Notes: a model not told the origin generated them from the letters alone. DNA of 18,854 nt from CAYYTU01 sp964474655 (GCA_964474655.1 CAYYTU010000057.1:1-18854); one strand, 5' to 3'; shown: positions 1 through 7,861, counted from the stretch's first letter. Program-made: numbers and translations.

Positions 1-277
1 TGGGTTTTCGTTGGAATGCTCAGAGGATTGCAGAGACGAGATCCATGTCTTTCCTCCTGCGTCGCTCCACCCCTGCGCGCGGCCTACGAGGCGACCTCAC
101 ATACAGCTGGTAGTGCCTCTTCTCCTACGGACCCCAGCGAAGCCAGTGATCTTTACCTTGGAGTATCCGAACGACGCCTACGTCGAGATCGAGCAACTGA
201 CATCTGACACTGTGCCCTGGGAAGTCTGAGACTATCAATCTCACATTACACGTTGATGCTTGGCAGGTAGGTTAGAT
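1..277. other. Left-end stretch, no convincing gene
   Basis: A frame on the + strand is open from the window edge to a stop at 227-229. Its last ~30 residues (ending DTVPWEV) look protein-like, but the upstream part is rich in Pro, Arg and Cys and resembles no family I know. It could be the 3' tail of a gene that starts outside the window, or chance. I see no RNA gene, terminator or repeat here. Confidence 0.3.
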
Positions 278-306
278 TTGTCCCTTCCGATGTATTAATG
301 TATACT
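278..306 (+). promoter_or_regulatory. Sigma70-like promoter of the structured RNA
   Basis: TTGTCC (278-283) and TATACT (301-306) are separated by exactly 17 bp, giving 4/6 and 5/6 matches to the -35 and -10 consensus. A TG lies directly before the -10. Transcription would start near 312-314, just before the hairpin-rich segment. The identical -35 hexamer with the same spacer recurs at 4208. Confidence 0.5.
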
Positions 307-312
307 ATTAAC

Positions 313-439
313 AAGTTCCTTGCACACCGTTTCTCGGTGGGGACGGCGCATATGGGGATTTCGGCAGGTCGTCTAGCGAAAACACCCCCGTCTCGGGGGC
401 GCTAATCGGCCCGAGGACGGGCCTCTGAGCGAATTTTTT
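313..439 (+). ncRNA. Candidate structured RNA (sRNA or attenuator leader)
   Basis: The segment runs from a good promoter to a U-run and holds consecutive hairpins. CACCG 325-329 pairs with CGGTG 335-339. GGACG 341-345 can pair with CGTCT 370-374 (one G-U). TAGCG 374-378 pairs with CGCTA 400-404 around a 6-nt A-rich bulge (379-384) and an inner stem 385-390/394-399. GGCCCG 408-413 pairs with CGGGCC 418-423. CGCT 400-403 can instead pair with AGCG 428-431 next to TTTTTT 434-439, so two mutually exclusive folds exist, as in attenuators and riboswitches. I could not match it to 5S, 6S, SRP, tmRNA, RNase P or a riboswitch class I know. It may be a free sRNA or a leader for the doubtful ORF that follows. 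Confidence 0.4.
400..439 (+). terminator. Intrinsic terminator-like hairpin with U-run
   Basis: The inner stem GGCCCG/CGGGCC with loop AGGA is closed by an outer CGCT/AGCG pair (400-403/428-431) across a 4x4 internal loop. AATTTTTT follows at once. Only the fold with the outer pair places the stem next to the U-run, so termination may depend on which partner CGCT takes. Confidence 0.5.
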
Positions 440-779
440 GATAGTCTCTAAAGTGTGCTTAGACGCGGACAAGGCAAACGAAGCCAGGGTTGATGCGCTT
501 GCCAAACAGGATTGGAGGCAACCTGGAACGCCTAAGCCCCCTTCGACCTGCTTTGATTGCCTTATGCGGACTGGATATGGTAAAGCACCAAAGGAGGTAA
601 CATTTCAGTCTGGTGAGCAATTTGGCTACCCTACACATCTCTGCTCTGGCTGGTCTCTGACCGAGCCAGACGGGAACCCTTTTATTCAGAACCTGGGGCA
701 CGGTCAGGAGACCGGCCCCAGCAGCGCTCACCAAACTGAACCGATACCAAAGGAGGAAATATTCGGAGAAAGCCTTTGA
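438..779 (+). CDS. Doubtful small protein, 113 aa
   Basis: This open frame uses a TTG start inside the U-run of the preceding terminator and has no Shine-Dalgarno sequence in front of it. The product is hydrophilic, with a CFDC motif near residue 38 and a HLC motif near residue 68, which together could bind a metal. No signal peptide, membrane segment or known domain is visible. No other frame here is a better candidate, but the poor start makes it uncertain that it is translated. Placement just behind a possible attenuator would fit a regulated small gene. It may equally be a chance frame or a degraded gene. Confidence 0.2.
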   Translation: MIVSKVCLDADKANEARVDALAKQDWRQPGTPKPPSTCFDCLMRTGYGKAPKEVTFQSGEQFGYPTHLCSGWSLTEPDGNPFIQNLGHGQETGPSSAHQTEPIPKEEIFGESL

Positions 780-808
780 TTAAGCGCCGTTAGGTAGATT
801 TGTGCTTT

Positions 809-838
809 TTGACATTCGAGTTGGATAAAAAATGCTAA
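809..838 (+). promoter_or_regulatory. Possible promoter of the two-component operon
   Basis: TTGACA at 809-814 is a perfect -35 hexamer. The expected -10 position (832-838, ATGCTAA) matches the consensus poorly, so this would need an activator or is chance. It lies about 180 bp upstream of the kinase start. Nothing else promoter-like stands out between 780 and 1015. Confidence 0.25.
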
Positions 839-1015
839 GGGAAGTTACCGATCTCGTTAGTCAAAACTTATCAGGATTGGTCTATCTGAGTAGTTGCCTT
901 ACCGCTCAAACGGATTCATCAAGCCACATTTTCTTGCCAATGCACTGGATTCCCGACCTAGCGTGAGTTTGCTCCAACCCATTTGCCGTCGGTACCACCC
1001 ATAGTATTCTTTGAT

Positions 1016-3397
1016 ATGCTCAATACCTGGAGAAAAGTGTTCAAGCCTACTACAATCCGCACCCGTCTTCTCGTTTGCTTTGTCCTAGTCGCCGTCATTC
1101 CGGTGATAGCCATCAGCTTTGGATCGCTGGCCGTGGCATATTACACCGGGCGCCGTCAAGTCGGCGATCGCCTGGACTCGGTTGCTGCGCTTAAACAGTC
1201 GGCCATTGAGAGTTGGATTCGCTCCTTGGAGGAGGATCTGGTCGTTGCGTCCAATACAGATTGTGCTTTCGAGCGCATCGCGGTTGTCCTCGCTCTCGCT
1301 GAGGAGCACAAGCATTACGGTTTCTACAACAGAGCGGTACGAAAACGCCTTCAGGGCCTCGTTGGTCAATCGCCGCATCTGGAGGCTATCTTCCTCATTG
1401 ATCTGGAGGGACGAGTGGCCCTTTCCACGATTGTGGATGAGGAAGGCCAAGATCTCAGTCGTCAGGATTTCTTTCACCACGGGTTGGCAGCCCCCTATGT
1501 CCAAATCCGTTTCCCCGACCAGAAGACCTCATCTGTCCCTTCCGACCAGCCGTATGATCAATCTGTCATTGTCACGCTCCCAGTCCTGGGACAGCAAGGT
1601 CGACCGCTCGGTGTCATTGCCGCTCGGGCCAGCGTAGAGCCGTTGAAAGAGATATTGGGAGAACAGACTGGCTTGGGGAATACAGGGAAGGCCTATCTGA
1701 TCGGCGCGGACCACGCCGTCCTGGCCGGGGAAAGCCTCCCGTCGGCGAGCCCGGATGAATTTGCCGTGTGGTCCCTTCCTCCTGATACGTTGGGGCTCAA
1801 AGAGGCGCTTGACGGGCGGTCAAGCGCTTCGGGTTTGTACAGGGGCTATCGCGGGGTTATGGTTTTTGGGACCTATCGCTGGCTTCCCGAATGGGACGTC
1901 GTGCTCTCGGTGGAACAGAATCTGCTTGATGGGCTGCACGCCGTGCAAGGTATCATCCTGGTCAACCTGGCCATTGGCGTGGCCGCTGTGGTTCTCGCGG
2001 TTATTTCGGCTTTGTTTGTGACCCGGACAATCGCGGCCCCTCTCACCGGGCTTGCGGAGACGGCGACTGACATCGCCGCCGGCAATCTCGACCGCCGAGC
2101 TTGCGCTACGCGCCAGGATGAAATTGGCACCTTGGCCCGCGCTTTCAACAGCATGACGGCGCAATTGCAGGACTCAATAACTAATCTGGAGGAGCGCGTG
2201 GCGGAGCGGACGCGGGCGTTGCGAACGGCGAACAAGATGCTTGAGCAACGGGCTATCCAGTTGGAGACAAGCGCTCAGGTGAGTCGCGAGCTGACGTCTA
2301 TCCTTGATATTGATGACCTCCTGATCCAGGTGGTGGAGCTGATCCGAGATGCCTTTCATTACTATCACGTTCACATCTTCCTTTTGCCCCGCGCGGGTGA
2401 TCAGTTAGTGCTGCGTGCCAGCACCAGCCCCACGGTTCCAGAGCATCGTTGCATCAGCGTCAGTGGCAGCAGTATTAACGGCAAAGCAGTCCGAGACGGA
2501 GAGGCCATATTGGTCAACGATGTGAAGAATGACGTTTCTTATCTGGCCGATCAATACCTGCCGGACATCGAATCTGAGCTGGTGGCGCCGCTGCGCCTGG
2601 GCAACCGGGTCATTGGCAGCCTTGATGTTCAGAGTGCGGAGGTTGATGCTTTCACGGAGCAAGACCTCCTGGTCATTCAGAGCTTGGCTGACCAGATAGC
2701 CGTGGCGATTGAAAACGCCCGGCTGTACGATCGGAGCCAGGAGCTGGCTGTCCTGGAGGAGAGAACCAGGCTGGCGCGGGAGCTGCACGATTCCGTCACG
2801 CAGTCGATGTACAGTGTCGTGCTTTTGACCGAGGGCTGGCGGCGCTCGATCCAGAATGGGAGCACGGGCAACGTCGACGAATACCTCGCGCGAATCGGTG
2901 AGATCAACCAGCAGGCGCTCAAGGAGATGCGTCTCTTGATCCACGAGCTGAGGCCACCTGTTCTTGAGGAGGAGGGGCTGCTTGGGGCGCTGCATCAGCG
3001 GTTGGACGCGGTTGAGAAGCGCGCGGGTATCAGCGCCCGACTGCTGGCCGATCAGATCGTCGAGTTGCCCCACACCGTCGAAGAGGGACTGTACCGCATT
3101 GCACAGGAAGCGTTAAATAACGCCCTGAAGCACGCTGGTGCCACCAATGTCGCCGTGCGGATCAGTACCCGAGATGGGAAGGTCGTGCTGGAAGTGGAGG
3201 ATGATGGTCAGGGGTTCGATGTCGATAAGGTGGCCTCTGACGGTGGTATGGGCCTCGCCAATATGCGCCATCGGGCCGACGAGTTAGGCGGGGCGATTGA
3301 AATCTGCTCGGAGCCTGACCAGGGTACTTTGGTGAGAGTGGAGATAGCGCAGGAGGAGATAGTACATGGAGCGCGTGAAAGTTTTGATCGCCGATGA
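1016..3397 (+). CDS. Sensor histidine kinase, NarL/DegS type (Cache-HAMP-GAF-HisKA_3-HATPase)
   Basis: Membrane histidine kinase of about 793 residues that would phosphorylate the response regulator encoded next. Membrane segment 1 (~17-43) and segment 2 (~311-335) enclose an outside sensor region with the look of a double Cache domain. A HAMP domain (~336-388), a coiled coil with LEERVAERTRAL, and a GAF domain (~420-568) follow. The dimerisation domain carries RELHDSVTQSM, with H591 as the likely phosphate acceptor, as in the HisKA_3 family. The ATPase domain shows EALNNALKHAG (N box), VEDDGQGFD and GGMGLANM. The frame is also open from a TTG at 983. Neither start has a clear Shine-Dalgarno sequence; I chose the ATG because it gives the usual short cytoplasmic N-terminus. 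The 3' end overlaps the regulator by 32 bp, implying co-translation. The ligand cannot be read from the sequence. Confidence 0.93.
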   Translation: MLNTWRKVFKPTTIRTRLLVCFVLVAVIPVIAISFGSLAVAYYTGRRQVGDRLDSVAALKQSAIESWIRSLEEDLVVASNTDCAFERIAVVLALAEEHKHYGFYNRAVRKRLQGLVGQSPHLEAIFLIDLEGRVALSTIVDEEGQDLSRQDFFHHGLAAPYVQIRFPDQKTSSVPSDQPYDQSVIVTLPVLGQQGRPLGVIAARASVEPLKEILGEQTGLGNTGKAYLIGADHAVLAGESLPSASPDEFAVWSLPPDTLGLKEALDGRSSASGLYRGYRGVMVFGTYRWLPEWDVVLSVEQNLLDGLHAVQGIILVNLAIGVAAVVLAVISALFVTRTIAAPLTGLAETATDIAAGNLDRRACATRQDEIGTLARAFNSMTAQLQDSITNLEERVAERTRALRTANKMLEQRAIQLETSAQVSRELTSILDIDDLLIQVVELIRDAFHYYHVHIFLLPRAGDQLVLRASTSPTVPEHRCISVSGSSINGKAVRDGEAILVNDVKNDVSYLADQYLPDIESELVAPLRLGNRVIGSLDVQSAEVDAFTEQDLLVIQSLADQIAVAIENARLYDRSQELAVLEERTRLARELHDSVTQSMYSVVLLTEGWRRSIQNGSTGNVDEYLARIGEINQQALKEMRLLIHELRPPVLEEEGLLGALHQRLDAVEKRAGISARLLADQIVELPHTVEEGLYRIAQEALNNALKHAGATNVAVRISTRDGKVVLEVEDDGQGFDVDKVASDGGMGLANMRHRADELGGAIEICSEPDQGTLVRVEIAQEEIVHGARESFDRR

Positions 3398-4013
3398 CCA
3401 CGCCGTCGTGCGGGAAGGGTTGCGGACGCTGATCGGCAGCGAGGAGGGGCTTGTGCTCGTCGGGGAGGCCGCCGACGGCGCCGAGGCCGTCATCAAGGCG
3501 CGGAGCCTCAAGCCGGACGTGATCCTGATGGATCTGGTCATGCCGCGAAAGGGGGGCATAGAGGCGATCAGGGAGATCAAGCGGGAGATGCCGGAGGCGA
3601 AGATATTGGTGCTGACGAGCTTCGGCGAGAAAGATAAGGTTTTCCCGGCTATCAAGGCTGGCGCCCTCGGCTATCTCCTCAAGGACACCCTGCCCGCGCA
3701 ACTGCTCCAGGCGATCTACGACGTGCACTCCGGAAAGGCACCGCTTCAGCCCTCCATCGCCCTCAAGGTGATCGGTGAGATTCAAGAGCCATCCGACGCC
3801 GCTTCCCCCGAACATTTGCTCACGGAGCGGGAGGTGACGGTACTCAAGTTGGTCGCTCGCGGACTGACGAATCAGGAAATCGCGGATGAACTGGTAATTA
3901 GCGAGTGGACGGTACGAACGCACGTCAGCAACATACTGGAGAAGCTTCACGTCGCTAACCGCACCCAGGCCACTCTCTATGCATTGCGGGAGGGTCTGGC
4001 TTCGCTTCAGTAG
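3366..4013 (+). CDS. Response regulator, NarL/FixJ (LuxR-HTH) family
   Basis: A 215-residue two-domain regulator. The receiver domain (~1-120) has the acidic pair D10-D11, the phosphate-accepting D56 in ILMDLVMP, the conserved Thr in VLTSF and the Lys in GYLLKD. A linker leads to a LuxR-type helix-turn-helix (~148-210) with LTEREVTVLKLVARGLTNQEIA and a recognition helix around TVRTHVSNILEKL. An AGGAGG at 3351-3356 gives a 9-nt spacing to the ATG, within the 3' end of the kinase gene. It is the obvious partner of that kinase. The direct repeat in the gap just downstream (4117-4149) is a possible binding site for it, but this is inference. Confidence 0.95.
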   Translation: MERVKVLIADDHAVVREGLRTLIGSEEGLVLVGEAADGAEAVIKARSLKPDVILMDLVMPRKGGIEAIREIKREMPEAKILVLTSFGEKDKVFPAIKAGALGYLLKDTLPAQLLQAIYDVHSGKAPLQPSIALKVIGEIQEPSDAASPEHLLTEREVTVLKLVARGLTNQEIADELVISEWTVRTHVSNILEKLHVANRTQATLYALREGLASLQ

Positions 4014-4116
4014 AGCGTTTCATATCCTCAGATAACTTTCCCTCTCAGAGCGCCGTGTTTCTCGCTGGCGCCAGTCTCCTGCCCGCGTCCTAACTCATTC
4101 AAGACACCTCCATACC

Positions 4117-4149
4117 ACTTTTGTTGTAACGCCCTCATACTTTTGTGGT
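4117..4149 (+). repeat. Spaced direct repeat, possible operator
   Basis: ACTTTTGTTGT (4117-4127) recurs as ACTTTTGTGGT (4139-4149), 10 of 11 identical, starting 22 bp apart, about two helical turns. TACCAC (4113-4118) and GTGGTA (4145-4150) also form an inverted pair around it. It lies about 60 bp upstream of the promoter candidate, a position typical of an activator site. The binding protein is unknown. Confidence 0.35.
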
Positions 4150-4207
4150 AGGTAAGGTTCGCTTCAAGACAACACATTCTGGCTATCTGAAATCCCTCGT
4201 TTTAGCG

Positions 4208-4236
4208 TTGTCCTCAGGCCCAAACTCCCCTATCAT
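4208..4236 (+). promoter_or_regulatory. Sigma70-like promoter of the MttB-like gene
   Basis: TTGTCC (4208-4213), a 17-bp spacer and TATCAT (4231-4236) match the consensus 4/6 and 5/6. The start would be near 4243, leaving a leader of about 105 nt. The -35 hexamer and spacing are the same as in the promoter at 278-306. Confidence 0.45.
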
Positions 4237-4348
4237 AGTAACGAGATGATGTTCTAGTCTCTGCATCAGTTTCCCCTGTCCCGTCCGACGCGCTGGTTTT
4301 GTTGCCTGTCTGTCCCCTGATTCTGTCCCACCTGGCTGGAGTGTACCT

Positions 4349-5806
4349 ATGGAGAACGTGAACAAGTTTCAGTTCCTGTCTGACCGTGCGCTTGCCGATA
4401 TTGAAAACACGGCTCATCGGCTTCTCGGCGAGGTCGGCATCGCGCTAGAGCACGCGGATGCGCGGGAGATGCTACACGGCCTGGGGTGCCGGGTTGAGGA
4501 GGACCGAACGCTCATCCCCCCCGATGTTGTGGCCTGGGCGATGGAGAACGTCACGCCGCACAAGGACTTCTACAACCTCGATGGCTCCCATGCCTTCAGC
4601 TTCGATGGTCAGCGATTACGCTTCCACAACGGCGGAGGGCCTCCTTTCATCTACGATCTGGAGAATGGCAAGCGGCGGGCGGCCACGCTGAGGGACGTCG
4701 CGGATATGACGCGCCTCCTCGATGCCCTGCCCCAGGTCGATGTCATCGTCCCTCTTTTTGGCCCGCAAGACGTGCCGTCGCCGCTGCTGGCCGTGGCATC
4801 CACCGAGGCCGCGTTGCGCAACACCCGTAAGCCGGTCTCCTCGGCCGCCATCGACAAACCGGAGTACGTGGATTACGTCGTCCAGATGGCCGCTGCTTGC
4901 TGCGGCGGGATGGAGGCCTACAAAGACCATCCCTCAATGACCATCAGCGTCTCCCCCGTCAGTCCCCTGACCTTCAGCGCGGACATTGCCGCCTCCATCA
5001 TAGCCGTAGTCGAGTCCGGAAGCCCCTTTTATCCCCTCCCCGCTCCCTCTCTAGGCGCCACCAGCCCCATCACGATGGCGGCGGCGCTGGCTCAGCAACA
5101 CGCCGAGGTGCTGGCCAGTTTGGTGATCGCCGCTGCCGCGCATCCCGGCGCCCTGGTCGGGTATAGCTCGCGCATTAACCCGATTGATCTACGGACAGCC
5201 GTCTCCTCCTGGGGAGGGCCAGAGGTGGGGATGTCTGGGGCCTGCGCCGGTCAGCTCGCCCATCGGTTGGGACTGCCGTGTGACTCCTACGGCTTCTCGA
5301 CCAGCTCCACGCGGCTGGATGCCCAGTTCGCGTACGAGAGGCTGACCAATGCTTTCCCCCCGGCCCTGGCCGGCGTCGATATTCTGTCCGGCGTGGGCAC
5401 GACCGACAGCGGTATGGTGGGCAGTTTTGAGATCGCCGTCATCGACGATGAGATCATCGGCCTGCTGAAGCACGTGGCCCAAGGCTGCGCCGTGAACGAT
5501 GATACGTTGGCCTTCGAGGTGATGCGAGATGTCATTCTGGGCGATGGGGTCTTTCTGGGAGAGGAGCACACCGTGCGGTATATGAGAAAGGGTGCCCTGT
5601 GGAGGCCCGAAATCAGCGTCCGGTCCACGTCGGATGACTCCGAGCAGGAAGGCGTCGTCGCCAGGGCGAAGTCGCGGGCCACAAAGATCCTAGATACCCA
5701 TCAGGTGGAGATCCTACCGGAAGAAGTTAGCCGTCAGCTCGATCAGATCATGGAGCGAGCCCGCAGGGAGTTGGTGGAAGGCGTATCCAATGGCGATTGG
5801 AGGTGA
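4349..5806 (+). CDS. MttB-superfamily (trimethylamine/betaine) methyltransferase, non-pyrrolysine type
   Basis: 485 residues, the usual length of the COG5598 family. Members move a methyl group from trimethylamine or a quaternary amine (glycine betaine, proline betaine, carnitine) to a corrinoid protein. The N-terminal pattern is typical: a helical start with DIENTAHRLLGEVGIALEHADA, then FHNGGGPPFIYDLENGKRR, a glycine-rich barrel with SPLTFSADIA, and YERLTNAFPPALAGVDILSG near residue 340. The frame has no internal TAG, so it is not a pyrrolysine-containing MttB but belongs with the broader, functionally diverse group. The ATG is preceded by a weak TGGAG (4337-4341). No corrinoid protein, reductive activator or MtbA-like partner is encoded nearby, so the acceptor would have to be encoded elsewhere, or the enzyme has another function. 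The substrate is not predictable from the sequence. Confidence 0.85.
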   Translation: MENVNKFQFLSDRALADIENTAHRLLGEVGIALEHADAREMLHGLGCRVEEDRTLIPPDVVAWAMENVTPHKDFYNLDGSHAFSFDGQRLRFHNGGGPPFIYDLENGKRRAATLRDVADMTRLLDALPQVDVIVPLFGPQDVPSPLLAVASTEAALRNTRKPVSSAAIDKPEYVDYVVQMAAACCGGMEAYKDHPSMTISVSPVSPLTFSADIAASIIAVVESGSPFYPLPAPSLGATSPITMAAALAQQHAEVLASLVIAAAAHPGALVGYSSRINPIDLRTAVSSWGGPEVGMSGACAGQLAHRLGLPCDSYGFSTSSTRLDAQFAYERLTNAFPPALAGVDILSGVGTTDSGMVGSFEIAVIDDEIIGLLKHVAQGCAVNDDTLAFEVMRDVILGDGVFLGEEHTVRYMRKGALWRPEISVRSTSDDSEQEGVVARAKSRATKILDTHQVEILPEEVSRQLDQIMERARRELVEGVSNGDWR

Positions 5807-6199
5807 TGAAGGTCTCACTTGGCGGCAGGTAGACCGCTAAGGTTATCTAGTGTGGGAGATCCGAAGACTTGGGGGAAAATGGTCGGATGGGGAGATGGGG
5901 TTGGATGAACCGCGGTCAACCTGCCCTACAGTCGTTGGCGGCCTGGGGGCAGCAGGAGGGATGTAGGGCGAGTTGGCTGCGGCGGACATCAAGGAGCCGG
6001 CAGGGGAAGAAGGACTCACTTTGGAGGAAGAATCGTCCGTCATGGGAGCAATGAAGCAGCCAACTCGCCATTGCTGGCTGATTCATCTACCAGCGCCTGA
6101 AAGGAGGTTGAGAACGATCATTGAAGGTAAGTTTCGAGAGAGACTAAGTTTTTTACAATAAGCCAGCAATAAGAGAGAGTAACCTAGGAGGAAATGAAG
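5807..6199 (+). promoter_or_regulatory. Structured leader region upstream of the binding-protein gene
   Basis: A gap of almost 400 bp without a credible gene, dense in long-range inverted repeats. GCCCTACA 5923-5930 pairs with 5962-5969. A 14-bp perfect arm, 5967-5980, pairs with 6056-6069, and 5981-5987 can pair with 6035-6041 inside it. A 10-bp perfect arm, 6070-6079, pairs with 6161-6170. The first two stems share bases 5967-5969 and cannot both form fully. TACAAT at 6154-6159 is a good -10 but lacks a matching -35; if used, it would start transcription inside the last arm. AGGAGG at 6186-6191 is the ribosome-binding site for the next gene. The arrangement suggests a regulatory RNA leader or a degraded palindromic element. 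Confidence 0.4.
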
Positions 6200-7846
6200 A
6201 TGAAGAAGCGAATGTTATGGTCCCTGCTGAGCGTGTTAATCATCACCAGTTTTCTGATGGGCTGCGGCGGCCAGCCGACGCCAGCCCCGGAGCCAACCGA
6301 GGAGCCTGCCGCCGAGGCCACCGAACTGCCAGCCGAGGAGGAGCAGGAGGAAGAACCCACTGAGGAACCCGCCGAGGAACCGGAGGAGACCGCGGAGCCC
6401 AAGATTCTCACGGTGCGGCTTTATGGCGATATCCAGAACCTCGATCCCGCCTTCCGCATTTCGGAGAACGACGGTGTGGTCGCCAACGCCGTGATGAACG
6501 GCCTGGTGCGCTACTGCCCCAACTCCTATGACCTCTGCAATCAACTGGCCGAGGAGATCGAGCAATCAGAGGACGGCCTGGAGATCCGCTTCACGCTCAA
6601 GGAAGGCGTGATGTGGCACGAGGGCTACGGTGAGCTGACCACGGAGGACGTGAAATACTCCTACGAACGCTTCATCGACCCTGACCTGGATGCGGACTAC
6701 GCCGACGACTGGGCCACGCTCGACCACGTGGAGATCATTGATGATTACAACGGGATCATTCACCTCAAGGAGCCCTACGCCCCGCTGTGGAACTCGACCA
6801 TGCCAGTTGTCAGCGGCAATATCCTCTGCAAAGACTACGTAGAGGAGATCGGCGTCGAGGCCTTCGCCACCGACATCATTGGCACTGGCCCCTACCTCTT
6901 CACGGAATGGAAACCCCAGGAGATGATCGTCCTGACCAAGAACCCCGATTACTTCGGTGACGAGCCCTACTATGACGAGATCCGTCTGATACCCATTGAG
7001 GACGACAAGGCTGGCGAGGTAGCTCTGGAAGCGGGCGATCTGGATTTCGGTCTGATCAGCCTCCAGTCCGTGGAACGATTCGAGACGAACCCGGACTTCC
7101 AGGTGCTTTCAAGGCCGTCGCTGCGATACTACTGGATCGGTATGAACATACTGCACTCCAAGCTGGAGGATGTGAACGTGCGCAAGGCCATCATCCACGG
7201 GATCGACGTGCCTAGCATTCTCCAGGCAGCCTACCAGGGCAAGGTCCAACGGACATGTGCTCTGATCCCGCCCGGTCTCACGGGATACTGGGAGGACGCG
7301 CCCTGCTATGAACGAGACGTGGAGAAGGCCAAGGAGTATCTGGCCGAAGCGGGGCTGGAGTCGCTTGATCTACGGCTTGATCTGCAGGACACGAGCGAGG
7401 AGCGTATCTGGGCCGAGATCGTCCAGCAGAACCTGGCCGAGGTCGGCATCAACGTCGAGCTCAACCCCATGGACTCCAGCACATATTGGACCACCACATT
7501 CGGGGATCAGGCTTGCGAGAACAATGAACTGGCAGTCGGCAGCTACTCGATGATGCCCGATCCGGCCTGGGCCACTATGTGGTTCACGTGTGATCAGGTG
7601 GGCAAATGGAATGCCTTCTGCTGGTGCAACGAGGAGTACGACGAGCTGCACAAGGAAGCCCTCGTGACCCTCGATACGGAAAAGAGGCACGAGCTGTACG
7701 TTGAGATGCAAAAGCTCTGGGACGAGGCAGCCCATACCGTGTGGGTCACCAACGGTGCTCGGGTCTACGGATACCAGTCCGACATCGAGCCGGCCACCAC
7801 GCCGAACGGGAAGCCTCAGGTAGAGTTCTTCATGCCAGCTGAATAA
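6200..7846 (+). CDS. ABC importer substrate-binding lipoprotein, family 5 (peptide/nickel type)
   Basis: Extracytoplasmic solute-binding protein of 548 residues that delivers ligand to the permeases encoded next. A basic start and a hydrophobic segment lead to LMGC, a lipobox with the lipidated Cys at residue 22. A low-complexity linker rich in Pro, Glu, Ala and Thr (~23-66) follows. The family 5 fold is marked by QNLDPAFRISENDGVVANAV and by FTLKEGVMWHEG followed by LTTEDVKYSYERF. The frame also has an ATG at 6194, but AGGAGG at 6186-6191 lies only 2 nt from it and 8 nt from the ATG at 6200, so I chose 6200. Known ligands of the family include di- and oligopeptides, glutathione, nickel chelates and opines; the ligand here is unknown. 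Confidence 0.93.
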   Translation: MKKRMLWSLLSVLIITSFLMGCGGQPTPAPEPTEEPAAEATELPAEEEQEEEPTEEPAEEPEETAEPKILTVRLYGDIQNLDPAFRISENDGVVANAVMNGLVRYCPNSYDLCNQLAEEIEQSEDGLEIRFTLKEGVMWHEGYGELTTEDVKYSYERFIDPDLDADYADDWATLDHVEIIDDYNGIIHLKEPYAPLWNSTMPVVSGNILCKDYVEEIGVEAFATDIIGTGPYLFTEWKPQEMIVLTKNPDYFGDEPYYDEIRLIPIEDDKAGEVALEAGDLDFGLISLQSVERFETNPDFQVLSRPSLRYYWIGMNILHSKLEDVNVRKAIIHGIDVPSILQAAYQGKVQRTCALIPPGLTGYWEDAPCYERDVEKAKEYLAEAGLESLDLRLDLQDTSEERIWAEIVQQNLAEVGINVELNPMDSSTYWTTTFGDQACENNELAVGSYSMMPDPAWATMWFTCDQVGKWNAFCWCNEEYDELHKEALVTLDTEKRHELYVEMQKLWDEAAHTVWVTNGARVYGYQSDIEPATTPNGKPQVEFFMPAE

Positions 7847-7861
7847 CGGATAACAAAGTAC

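Larger units (their letters stand above)
4014..4348. promoter_or_regulatory. Regulatory gap between response regulator and MttB-like gene
   Basis: This 335-bp pyrimidine-rich gap has no credible ORF. It holds the spaced direct repeat (4117-4149) and the promoter candidate (4208-4236). A GCGCC/GGCGC pair soon after the regulator stop has a 12-nt loop and no U-run, so I do not call it a terminator. Confidence 0.4.

Noticed and set aside
4349..5806. Pyrrolysine-type MttB
   Set aside because: The frame runs the full family length with no in-frame TAG, and no pylT/pylS-like gene is visible.
5899..5921. T-box-like sequence TGGATGAACCGCGG in a small hairpin
   Set aside because: The T-box core is TGGNACCGCG; here three extra bases interrupt it, there is no recognisable Stem I or specifier loop in the ~90 nt upstream, and no terminator follows.
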